DNA from: Actinomycetota bacterium
GTDB lineage: Bacteria > Cyanobacteriota > Vampirovibrionia > Obscuribacterales > Obscuribacteraceae
Assembly (NCBI GenBank): GCA_903970355.1
Contig: CAJCIF010000400.1
Location: forward strand, 1-5,143
Direction: 5' to 3'
Length of the DNA: 5,143 nt
Position numbers and translations under genes: made by a program. Within the stretch, counting starts at the first letter, position 1, and every line of letters starts with the position of its first letter. Below, piece by piece: positions 1-5,066 of this stretch. The notes below the pieces were generated by a model. That model did not search any database. It saw nothing but the letters and a program-made list of their open reading frames with translations, and had not been told where the DNA came from.

Positions 1-177
1 GACATACTCTGCGGCATGTTATTTGGTTTGACGTGTGTGTTGATCGCCACCTTCGCGCCATACGCAATATTACCCGAGAAGTTAGAATTGCCATTAATAA
101 CGATGGGCAACATCATTCTGGTGATTACCCATTGGCGTAACCGCGGCCTATCCATCACCTGCAACCACGAACACTAA
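1..177 (+). CDS. C-terminal part of a MerC-domain-like small membrane protein (5' truncated)
   Basis: Frame 1 is open from the window edge to a TAA at 175-177 and gives 58 residues; the start lies outside the window. The visible part has a hydrophobic segment (GMLFGLTCVLIATFAPYAIL, about residues 5-24), then a glutamate-containing turn (PEKLE), a second hydrophobic segment (LPLITMGNIILVITH) and a short polar tail (WRNRGLSITCNHEH). From memory, MerC-domain proteins end with a final membrane helix of the pattern E..LTxLGxLLLxxAH followed by a basic stretch near N-W-R, and this tail fits it well. MerC proteins are multi-helix inner-membrane proteins originally linked to mercuric ion uptake. Most chromosomal homologues have no shown mercury role, and the diagnostic cysteine pair, if present, would lie in the missing N-terminal part. 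The Cys and three His near the end could bind metal, which is speculative. Reading frame is well supported; family call is moderate. Confidence 0.6.
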   Translation, partial: DILCGMLFGLTCVLIATFAPYAILPEKLELPLITMGNIILVITHWRNRGLSITCNHEH

Positions 178-200
178 CCAAACGCGCCCGAAACAATAGC

Positions 201-290
201 GAAGCGTAGCTGCGGCGAGGAGCCGTAGCGAAGCGCAGCGCGAATACGCGCGGAGAAGCGAGTGTAACGAGCGCCGGAGCGCTTATATAT
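201..290. repeat. 90-bp tandem intergenic repeat, unit 1
   Basis: This is the first of two head-to-tail 90-bp units. By hand alignment it matches unit 2 (291-380) at 80 of 90 positions. The last 59 bases (232-290) are identical to 322-380, and all ten differences lie in the first 31 bases. The unit is rich in AGCG-type words and ends in an AT-rich TTATATAT. Three hairpins can be drawn: 207-231 (loop GAGGA), 238-251 (GCGCG-AATA-CGCGC) and 270-283 (AGCGC-CGGA-GCGCT). It lies between the MerC-like gene and the PLP enzyme gene, with no supported coding content. It resembles a REP-like dispersed intergenic element, but one window cannot show copies elsewhere. Confidence 0.9.
207..231 (+). other. 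Stem-loop with GAGGA loop, repeat unit 1
   Basis: The arms 209-216 (GCTGCGGC) and 222-229 (GCCGTAGC) pair over eight positions, with one G.T wobble (212/226), around the loop GAGGA at 217-221. One more pair (T207-A231) follows an A/G mismatch. The wobble is G.U in a plus-strand transcript but would be a C/A mismatch in the minus-strand transcript, so a plus-strand RNA fits slightly better. No U-tract follows, so this is not a standard intrinsic terminator. A DNA hairpin is equally possible. Confidence 0.6.
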
Positions 291-380
291 GAAGCGCAGC
301 CGTTGCGAGGAGCAATGTTGGAGCGCAGCGCGAATACGCGCGGAGAAGCGAGTGTAACGAGCGCCGGAGCGCTTATATAT
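291..380. repeat. 90-bp tandem intergenic repeat, unit 2
   Basis: This second unit directly abuts unit 1 and ends 40 bp before the ATG of the downstream PLP enzyme. It keeps all three hairpin positions: 297-321, 328-341 and 360-373. The 59-bp 3' part is unchanged from unit 1, whereas the first hairpin differs in stem sequence but not in its GAGGA loop. The exact 90-bp period and the high identity point to a tandem duplication, perhaps of an element already divergent in its first stem. The AT-rich end (374-381) could act as a promoter -10 region for the next gene. Confidence 0.9.
297..321 (+). other. Stem-loop with GAGGA loop, repeat unit 2 (covarying stem)
   Basis: The arms 301-306 (CGTTGC) and 312-317 (GCAATG) pair fully, with one G.T at 302/316, around the same GAGGA loop (307-311). 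Farther out, G299.T319 is a wobble, C300/T318 is mismatched, and C297-G321 pairs. Compared with unit 1, four pairs changed on both sides: T207-A231 to C-G, T211-A227 to C-G, C213-G225 to T-A, and G214-C224 to T-A. The outer stem is slightly weaker than in unit 1. Confidence 0.6.
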
Positions 381-381
381 T
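376..381 (+). promoter_or_regulatory. Possible -10 element for the PLP enzyme gene
   Basis: TATATT matches the sigma-70 -10 consensus at five of six positions and lies at the end of repeat unit 2. A start about 7 bases downstream would leave a leader of roughly 30 nt before the ATG at 421. The hexamer 17 bp upstream (TGTAAC, 353-358) is a poor -35. An alternative -10 is TAGAAT at 384-389, which also lacks a -35. This is a weak candidate. Confidence 0.2.
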
Positions 382-409
382 GATAGAATAGCCAAACTCA
401 ATATCACTC

Positions 410-415
410 AGGTGG
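410..415 (+). promoter_or_regulatory. Shine-Dalgarno site deciding the PLP enzyme start
   Basis: AGGTGG differs at one base from AGGAGG and sits 5 nt before the ATG at 421. An in-frame GTG at 412 falls inside this site and has no ribosome binding site of its own at a useful distance, so ATG 421 is the preferred start. Confidence 0.6.
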
Positions 416-420
416 GTAAC

Positions 421-1587
421 ATGACTAAGACTATTACAGAAACTCATGGCTATAACACGCGGGCTGTTCATGCGGGGCGCAAACCTAATGAACTTACCGG
501 AGCGGTCGTGGAGCCTATCTGGCAGTGTTCTGTTTATGCCCAGCCTTATCCGGGCGAATTCAAGTACGACTATGGGCGTTCGATGAACCCAAGCTATTAT
601 CCGGTTGAAGAAACTCTTGCTTCTCTGGAAAACGGCAAACATGCCGCTGTCGTTTCATCCGGCGTTGCTGCGATGACTGCGGTTATGAGCAATCTCAAGT
701 CTGGTGACAAGATCATAATGCCCACCGATGTTTACGGTGGAACTTACAGGCTCTTCAAACAGTTTTTCGAAAAGTTCGGTCTGGAATATGCGCAGATCGA
801 TTTGACCGATCTCGATCAAGTCGAAAAGGAACTCAAAAAACATCCGCAAATGCTTTTCCTTGAATCGCCAACAAATCCACTTTTGACAATATACGACTTA
901 TCAGCACTGGGCGAGTTGGCGCGAAAATATGGAGTCCTAACGGTTATTGATAATACCTTCGCATCGCCCTATTTTCAAAATCCACTCGATTTAGGAATCG
1001 ACGTCGTAATACACAGCGCTTCTAAATATCTTGGTGGACACTCTGATATCGTCGGTGGTGCGATCATTACCAATGATAAAGAATATCGCGATCAGATGGA
1101 TTTCTATCGCAAAGCAATCGGATTGCATGCAGATCCTTTCACTATTTTTCTTTTGCGTCGTGGTATCAAAACACTTCCTCTTCGCATGGAAAGGTGTGAG
1201 AAGAATGCTTTTGCCATGGCACGTTATTTGGAGTCGCATCCAAAAGTGGAAAAGGTTCTTTATCCAGGGCTTCCCAGCCATCCCCAGCACGAATTGGCTG
1301 CAAAACAAATGAGCGGGTTTAGCGGCATGTTTTCTGTGTTTTTCAAATTCACTATTGAACAATCGAAAAAGCTAATCAGCTCCTTTGAGTTAATTACGCT
1401 TGCTGAAAGTCTAGGTGCAGTCGAAACTTTGGTGGAACATCCTGCCACGATGACGCATCAAAAAATTCCTGCTGAAGTGCGAAAGAAGCATGGACTGACA
1501 GATGGTCTAATTCGATTCTCAGCCGGTATCGAAGACAGCGAAGATCTCATAGCAGATATAGAAAAAGCTTTAGCTGCGGTGAAGTAG
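421..1587 (+). CDS. Cystathionine gamma-synthase / gamma-lyase family PLP-dependent enzyme
   Basis: This is a full-length 388-residue member of the Cys/Met-metabolism PLP enzyme family (fold type I, cytosolic, usually tetrameric). Family members interconvert cysteine, cystathionine, homocysteine and methionine precursors. Visible landmarks: the phosphate-binding Y-x-R of the partner subunit (Tyr51-Gly-Arg53), the SSGVAA cofactor loop (79-84), the ring-stacking Tyr105 in DVYGG, the LESPTNP segment (147-153), Asp177 in VIDNTFASP which contacts the PLP nitrogen, the Schiff-base Lys202 in HSASKYLGGH, and the substrate-carboxylate Arg365 in LIRFSAGIED. Glu335 in the SLGAVET segment occupies the position that is acidic in gamma-lyases and gamma-synthases but hydrophobic in cystathionine beta-lyases. 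YPGLPSHPQHELAAKQ (281-296) closely recalls eukaryotic gamma-lyases. Synthase, lyase and O-acetylhomoserine-dependent activities cannot be told apart from motifs alone, so I give no symbol. The start is ATG 421 rather than the in-frame GTG at 412. No partner gene such as a cystathionine beta-synthase is adjacent. All key residues are present and the gene looks intact. Confidence 0.93.
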   Translation: MTKTITETHGYNTRAVHAGRKPNELTGAVVEPIWQCSVYAQPYPGEFKYDYGRSMNPSYYPVEETLASLENGKHAAVVSSGVAAMTAVMSNLKSGDKIIMPTDVYGGTYRLFKQFFEKFGLEYAQIDLTDLDQVEKELKKHPQMLFLESPTNPLLTIYDLSALGELARKYGVLTVIDNTFASPYFQNPLDLGIDVVIHSASKYLGGHSDIVGGAIITNDKEYRDQMDFYRKAIGLHADPFTIFLLRRGIKTLPLRMERCEKNAFAMARYLESHPKVEKVLYPGLPSHPQHELAAKQMSGFSGMFSVFFKFTIEQSKKLISSFELITLAESLGAVETLVEHPATMTHQKIPAEVRKKHGLTDGLIRFSAGIEDSEDLIADIEKALAAVK

Positions 1588-1592
1588 CGCTA
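1585..1592. other. 8-bp palindrome at the convergent gene junction
   Basis: TAGCGCTA is a perfect palindrome. It includes the TAG stop of the PLP enzyme and fills the whole 5-bp gap before the stop of the opposing kinase gene. It has no loop and no T-tract, so it is not a recognisable intrinsic terminator. I saw no other convincing terminator between the two convergent genes. Confidence 0.35.
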
Positions 1593-3740
1593 TTATTCGC
1601 TCTTCTCTGCATCTTCAGGGAGCGGCTTTGAAAGATAATTCTTGCGAATAGCTTGCGCCTTCGCTGAATCACTCTTGCCAATGCTGCCGAGAGCTTGCAA
1701 ATATTCATTAGCGATGTCACGCAAGTGTCTGCTGTCCGTCACACTGTCTTTTCCTTTTTGCAAGGCGAGATCGAATTTTTCTTCCATGCGAGTGTAGTTT
1801 TTCTTTTTGAGAGCCGCTTCCGCTTCCAATTGATACGCTACCACAACGTTCCAGGCTCGCTCGCGATTGGCTTCCATCTGATGCACTTTGGCAGCCATTT
1901 TTTCGGCATTGTCATCATCGCCCACGCTGGCGTACAACTTAGCCAAATTTTTGTAGTCTGTCGATAACGCCCGCGGATCCGGATCGCCTGCCCGTTGTCG
2001 CAATGCAATAGCCCTTTCTAACCAGAAGATTACTTGCTTGGCTAAAGCCGGCTCCAATTTTACTTCTGTCCTTGCATCACCATCAAAGTATGTAAATGCC
2101 AAACCTTCATTGGACTTGGCTTCAAGTAAGAAGTCTTGAACATCATTGGCTTGACGACGCGCCGTTTTGAAATATTGTCTTGCTTCTTCTTTGTCATCGC
2201 GCTTGTTGATGCGGCCAATGAAAAAGTTGATCTCCGCCAGATCAGCAAGCGGTGCATGATTTTTCTCAGCCATTTCAAGTGCGTGCTTCATTGTGACTTC
2301 AGCGCTGTCTCGATCATCCTCCTGGTGCTTAATACCTTCATTGAGCGTAGTGCGCCAAATAGGGAGATTATTTATATTTTTTGCAACTTCCTTAAAGTGC
2401 AAATACGTAAAGGCGATCAAGATCATGCTCACAATAATCGCTCCGGCAACCATTGAATGCACTGAAAAGGTGATTATATTGCGCCAATAAGATTCTTCCT
2501 TAGCAACAGAGCCGCGAGCAGTCTGTGGTTTTTCTCCCTGCTGAAGTCGTTCGAGATCCTGCCTCAAATCGGCCACGGTTTTATAACGCATTTCCGGTTC
2601 TTTATTGAGGCAAGTATCAATTATTTTTTCCAGACCTTCTGGCAAATTCGCAACACCCCGTTGCGAAAGAGGCTGTGGCTCTTCATGCAGATGCTTCAAA
2701 ATTGTCTGCACCGGATTATCCGCAATAAACGGTGGCTCTCCGCACAAGCACTCGTACATCACACAGCCAAGAGAGTAAATATCAGAACGTTGATCGACAG
2801 GCATGCCTCGGCATTGTTCAGGGCTCATATAGAGCGGACTTCCGAATATTTCGCCTGTTTGAGTGAGCGCATTTGAACCTGAGTCTGGACCAACAATTTT
2901 TGAAATTCCAAAATCTACAATTTTGACTGCTTCTTGCCCATTAGCGTCTTTGGAAAGCATTACATTGTTGGGTTTCAAATCGCGGTGAACGACACCTTTT
3001 GAGTGGGCACTTTCTAGACCGGCACACATTTGTATAAATATGGGCAGTGCTCTTTCTACGGGAAAAACTCCAGTTGCACAAAGTTCTTCGCCCACACTTT
3101 TTCCGTCGATAAATTCCATCACCAGGAATGGTGCGCCATCATCCGTCATTCCATAGTCGCCAACAGTAACCAAGTTAGGATGACTGAGGGCCACTGATGC
3201 TTTAGCTTCGCGGTCGAATCGCGCAATTATTTGCTCATTTGCCAAAACATCCTTGTGCAATATTTTCAGAGCCAGTGTCTTATTTAAGAACTCATGCGTC
3301 ACTTTATAAACGGCACCCATGCCGCCAATACCGAGTAACGATTCAACTTTGTATCGCCCCGCTAAACGAGTGCCTGGCTCCAAGATGTCCGGTGCTGCTT
3401 TGTGGCCGCTGCTCCCGGACCAGGAGCCCATTAAGTTACTGGCAGACTCAGCCAGACTATCCATTTCGCTAAGGGCTGGAATCTCGTCCTGCGTAATAGC
3501 CATCGCTTTCTCATTGCTGAGATCGCGTTCCTTCGTGCCAACCTTCAATTCGACAGCCGGCTTTTGCAAAAGCTCACTAACGCGAGGGGCGCCGGAATTC
3601 TTGGTATTTTCGATCAGTTTTTTATTCTTACATTGACAGCGATTTTCTGTTTTGCCGGCAAGAGTGTCAAACAAACTCATTTTCCGCCTGCCGCAGATGG
3701 GGCAGGTGTTCGTTTTTTGCAATGCACCGATGTCCGACAT
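1593..3740 (-). CDS. Transmembrane Ser/Thr protein kinase with N-terminal zinc ribbon and TPR-like C-terminal domain
   Basis: The 715-residue product is a bacterial Hanks-type (PknB-like) kinase. Residues 13-37 hold a zinc-ribbon pattern (Cys13-x2-Cys16 and Cys35-x-Cys37). A Ser-rich linker (about 91-112) leads to the kinase domain (about 124-400). The domain has the glycine loop GIGGMGAV (137-144), ATP lysine Lys159 (ALKIL), helix-C Glu178, catalytic HRDLKPNN (252-259, Asp254), DFG (276-278), an activation loop with Thr293 and Thr295 before SPE (306-308), Asp320 and Arg385. All catalytic residues are present, so it should be active. One hydrophobic helix (about 422-447) probably spans the membrane, with the kinase inside. 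The region after it (about 460-706) is helical with degenerate TPR-like motifs, for example near 505-530, 595-620, 640-662 and 675-700, and is probably outside the cytoplasm. There are no PASTA repeats. The ATG at 3740 has GAGGGG 5 nt upstream. The gene ends 5 bp from the opposing PLP enzyme gene and lies 64 bp downstream of the RCK gene on the same strand. Its substrates are unknown. Confidence 0.93.
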   Translation of the reverse strand: MSDIGALQKTNTCPICGRRKMSLFDTLAGKTENRCQCKNKKLIENTKNSGAPRVSELLQKPAVELKVGTKERDLSNEKAMAITQDEIPALSEMDSLAESASNLMGSWSGSSGHKAAPDILEPGTRLAGRYKVESLLGIGGMGAVYKVTHEFLNKTLALKILHKDVLANEQIIARFDREAKASVALSHPNLVTVGDYGMTDDGAPFLVMEFIDGKSVGEELCATGVFPVERALPIFIQMCAGLESAHSKGVVHRDLKPNNVMLSKDANGQEAVKIVDFGISKIVGPDSGSNALTQTGEIFGSPLYMSPEQCRGMPVDQRSDIYSLGCVMYECLCGEPPFIADNPVQTILKHLHEEPQPLSQRGVANLPEGLEKIIDTCLNKEPEMRYKTVADLRQDLERLQQGEKPQTARGSVAKEESYWRNIITFSVHSMVAGAIIVSMILIAFTYLHFKEVAKNINNLPIWRTTLNEGIKHQEDDRDSAEVTMKHALEMAEKNHAPLADLAEINFFIGRINKRDDKEEARQYFKTARRQANDVQDFLLEAKSNEGLAFTYFDGDARTEVKLEPALAKQVIFWLERAIALRQRAGDPDPRALSTDYKNLAKLYASVGDDDNAEKMAAKVHQMEANRERAWNVVVAYQLEAEAALKKKNYTRMEEKFDLALQKGKDSVTDSRHLRDIANEYLQALGSIGKSDSAKAQAIRKNYLSKPLPEDAEKSE

Positions 3741-3745
3741 ATCAG

Positions 3746-3751
3746 CCCCTC
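3746..3751 (-). promoter_or_regulatory. Shine-Dalgarno site of the kinase gene
   Basis: On the minus strand GAGGGG lies 5 nt before the ATG at 3740 and supports that start. It sits in the 64-bp spacer after the RCK gene. I see no terminator hairpin in that spacer, so read-through from the upstream gene is plausible. Confidence 0.5.
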
Positions 3752-3804
3752 ACGGCTAATCCTCAATTTCATTTACCACATATGACTTTCAACGCAACAA
3801 CGTA

Positions 3805-4932
3805 TTAACTTTCCTTCCAGGCAACGAGAGGTTTTGAGGACTGTTCGAGCCGTTTCAAGCCATCACGATCGGTCATGATCAAAAGCCTGTCGCCAACTGA
3901 CAGAACATTGTTTGGAGATGGGTTCCAATCAAGATTTCCGTCCTGCATTTCGTGCAAGAGAACGGTAACTTCATGTTTATTGCGAATATCATCCACGGTA
4001 CTACCGACCAGATTTGTATTGGGAGCAACTATAAGCTGATAGGCATTAATGATGGTGCCTCCGAATTCAAATGAATCGAGAATATTTTCGTCCACTGCAG
4101 CTTGGGCAAACAATCGGGAAGAGCGAGCCGATGAACTGTAGGCTGCTCCGATACCAAGACTCTTCTCAATTTTCTTTGCCAATTTCTGATCGAACATGCG
4201 AATAACGATTTTAATATGCGGATTCAATTCTCTGGCTGTGAGAGCAGATTCCAAATTAGCAAGGTCATTATCCGTTACGCAAATGATCGCTTTTGCTTTG
4301 GCAACATTTGCTTTTTCAAGCGTCGATCCATCTCTTGCATCGCCCACCAGCACAGGCACCTGGTAGTTTTCTACTTCCTTTATGAACCGGGCAGATTCTT
4401 CTCGTTCGATCGCCACCACTTTCTCTTCCATTCTGAGAAGATGTTGTACAACCCGCACGCCCACATTACCTAAGCCACAAACAACTATGTGTCCTTCGAG
4501 CGATCCTGCAATCATTTTTTGCCACTCCTTTGAATAGCGTTTTTGTTGAAAAAGTAAATTACCCATGTGCACGACACCTTCGGCAACCGTCACCAGGCCC
4601 AGAATCGGAAGCAAAAAGAAAAGCGGTGAGATCAGCCAGTGATCCACGAATGGCAATGGATTTTCAAAGAAGATCATGAGCCATGTGTAATAGGCTGTTT
4701 GAAGCCAGGTTAGATGCTGATGAGGCAGGTCGGCGCGCGGATACTGAAAATAGAGAATGCAGCACGATGTTGCAAATATCGTGATCAGAATCAGAAAGAA
4801 ATTTCGAAATTCCGTAACGATGACACGCGCAAGAATAACTGTTTGATGGACTACCATCTTCATCAGTTTTGTTCTGCGCACAACACCATTTTTATGCAGG
4901 TGATTACGATGCGTGTGATTGCGGAAAAGCAT
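3805..4932 (-). CDS. Two-TM potassium-channel-like membrane protein with TrkA-N and TrkA-C (RCK) domains, non-canonical pore
   Basis: The 375-residue protein has a basic, His-rich N-terminus (four His within residues 6-13), a first membrane helix (about 43-62), a short re-entrant-like segment (about 72-95) and a second helix (about 98-122). A cytosolic RCK region follows. Its Rossmann domain (about 147-265) carries the nucleotide loop G153-L-G155-N-V-G158, Glu176 at the end of strand 2 where NAD(H)-type nucleotides bind, and Asp198 in VGDARD. A TrkA-C-like domain covers about 287-357. The order TM-P-TM-RCK is that of MthK-type potassium channels, but no TVGYG-like filter is present; the pore position reads YYTWLMIFFENPLPF. 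I recall a bacterial group with similar IFFE-x-PLPF pores annotated as NAD-binding or TrkA proteins, so this may be a family trait rather than a defect. Ion selectivity is therefore open. ATG 4932 is chosen because a near-consensus ribosome site precedes it; Met24 and Met26 have none. It is probably the first gene of a unit with the kinase downstream. Confidence 0.88.
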   Translation of the reverse strand: MLFRNHTHRNHLHKNGVVRRTKLMKMVVHQTVILARVIVTEFRNFFLILITIFATSCCILYFQYPRADLPHQHLTWLQTAYYTWLMIFFENPLPFVDHWLISPLFFLLPILGLVTVAEGVVHMGNLLFQQKRYSKEWQKMIAGSLEGHIVVCGLGNVGVRVVQHLLRMEEKVVAIEREESARFIKEVENYQVPVLVGDARDGSTLEKANVAKAKAIICVTDNDLANLESALTARELNPHIKIVIRMFDQKLAKKIEKSLGIGAAYSSSARSSRLFAQAAVDENILDSFEFGGTIINAYQLIVAPNTNLVGSTVDDIRNKHEVTVLLHEMQDGNLDWNPSPNNVLSVGDRLLIMTDRDGLKRLEQSSKPLVAWKES

Positions 4933-4938
4933 TAAAAG

Positions 4939-4947
4939 TCACCGCCT
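4939..4947 (-). promoter_or_regulatory. Shine-Dalgarno site deciding the RCK protein start
   Basis: On the minus strand AGGCGGTGA differs at one base from AGGAGGTGA, the complement of the 16S rRNA 3' end, and ends 6 nt before the ATG at 4932. This supports the long, His-rich N-terminus over starts at Met24 or Met26. Confidence 0.6.
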
Positions 4948-5053
4948 CTCACGCAATATTCATATCGAAAAGGTATTTTGTGGAATATGTCTTCCCGGTT
5001 CTGGACATCTACTTTTTTCGCCATGCTTTGGTTTGATAGAAGCAAATTATCTT
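4948..5053. promoter_or_regulatory. Divergent intergenic region, likely holding promoters for both flanking genes
   Basis: This stretch lies between the start of the minus-strand RCK gene and the plus-strand partial gene, so promoters facing both ways are expected here. I cannot name a convincing -35/-10 pair in either direction. The minus strand has AT-rich words such as TATGAAT near 4959-4966, and the plus strand has TTATCTT at 5047-5053. A 6-bp inverted repeat (ATATTC at 4956-4961 and GAATAT at 4983-4988) is present but is near chance level. Confidence 0.3.
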
Positions 5054-5059
5054 GGAGAG
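5054..5059 (+). promoter_or_regulatory. Shine-Dalgarno site for a TTG-started gene
   Basis: GGAGAG lies 7 nt before the TTG at 5067. The frame is closed upstream by a TAG at 5037-5039 and contains no ATG or GTG between that stop and the TTG. The site is the main reason for calling a gene start here. Confidence 0.5.
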
Positions 5060-5066
5060 TTTAACT

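Noticed and set aside
201..380. CRISPR array
   Set aside because: There are only two units of 90 bp, directly abutting with no unique spacers, and the variable part keeps stem complementarity. No cas genes are visible.
174..407. Minus-strand open frame of 77 codons containing two 30-residue repeats
   Set aside because: It is a by-product of the 90-bp tandem repeat, whose period is a multiple of three. The composition is Arg/Ser-rich and repeat-derived, and the stem covariation explains the substitutions better than coding constraint.
412..420. GTG start at 412 for the PLP enzyme
   Set aside because: This codon lies inside the AGGTGG ribosome site that is correctly placed for ATG 421, and it has no upstream site of its own.
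1031..1312. Plus-strand 93-codon open frame inside the PLP enzyme gene
   Set aside because: It is an out-of-frame shadow of the conserved PLP enzyme with no ribosome site or recognisable domain. The minus-strand frames across the same gene were rejected for the same reason.
1561..1576. Possible intrinsic terminator of the kinase gene: AGCT-AA-AGCT followed by a T-run on the minus strand
   Set aside because: The stem is only 4 bp with a 2-nt loop, too tight to form, and it lies inside the opposing coding sequence.
2136..2456. Plus-strand open frames opposite the kinase, including this 106-codon one
   Set aside because: They lie antisense to a clearly coding, conserved kinase and its helical domain. 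No independent start signals or protein-family features are visible.
4714..4935. Plus-strand 73-codon open frame over the start of the RCK gene
   Set aside because: It is antisense to the well-supported N-terminus of the RCK protein and has no family signature.
4956..4988. Inverted repeat ATATTC / GAATAT as an operator
   Set aside because: A 6-bp AT-rich match across a 21-bp spacer is expected by chance in such sequence and nothing else supports it.
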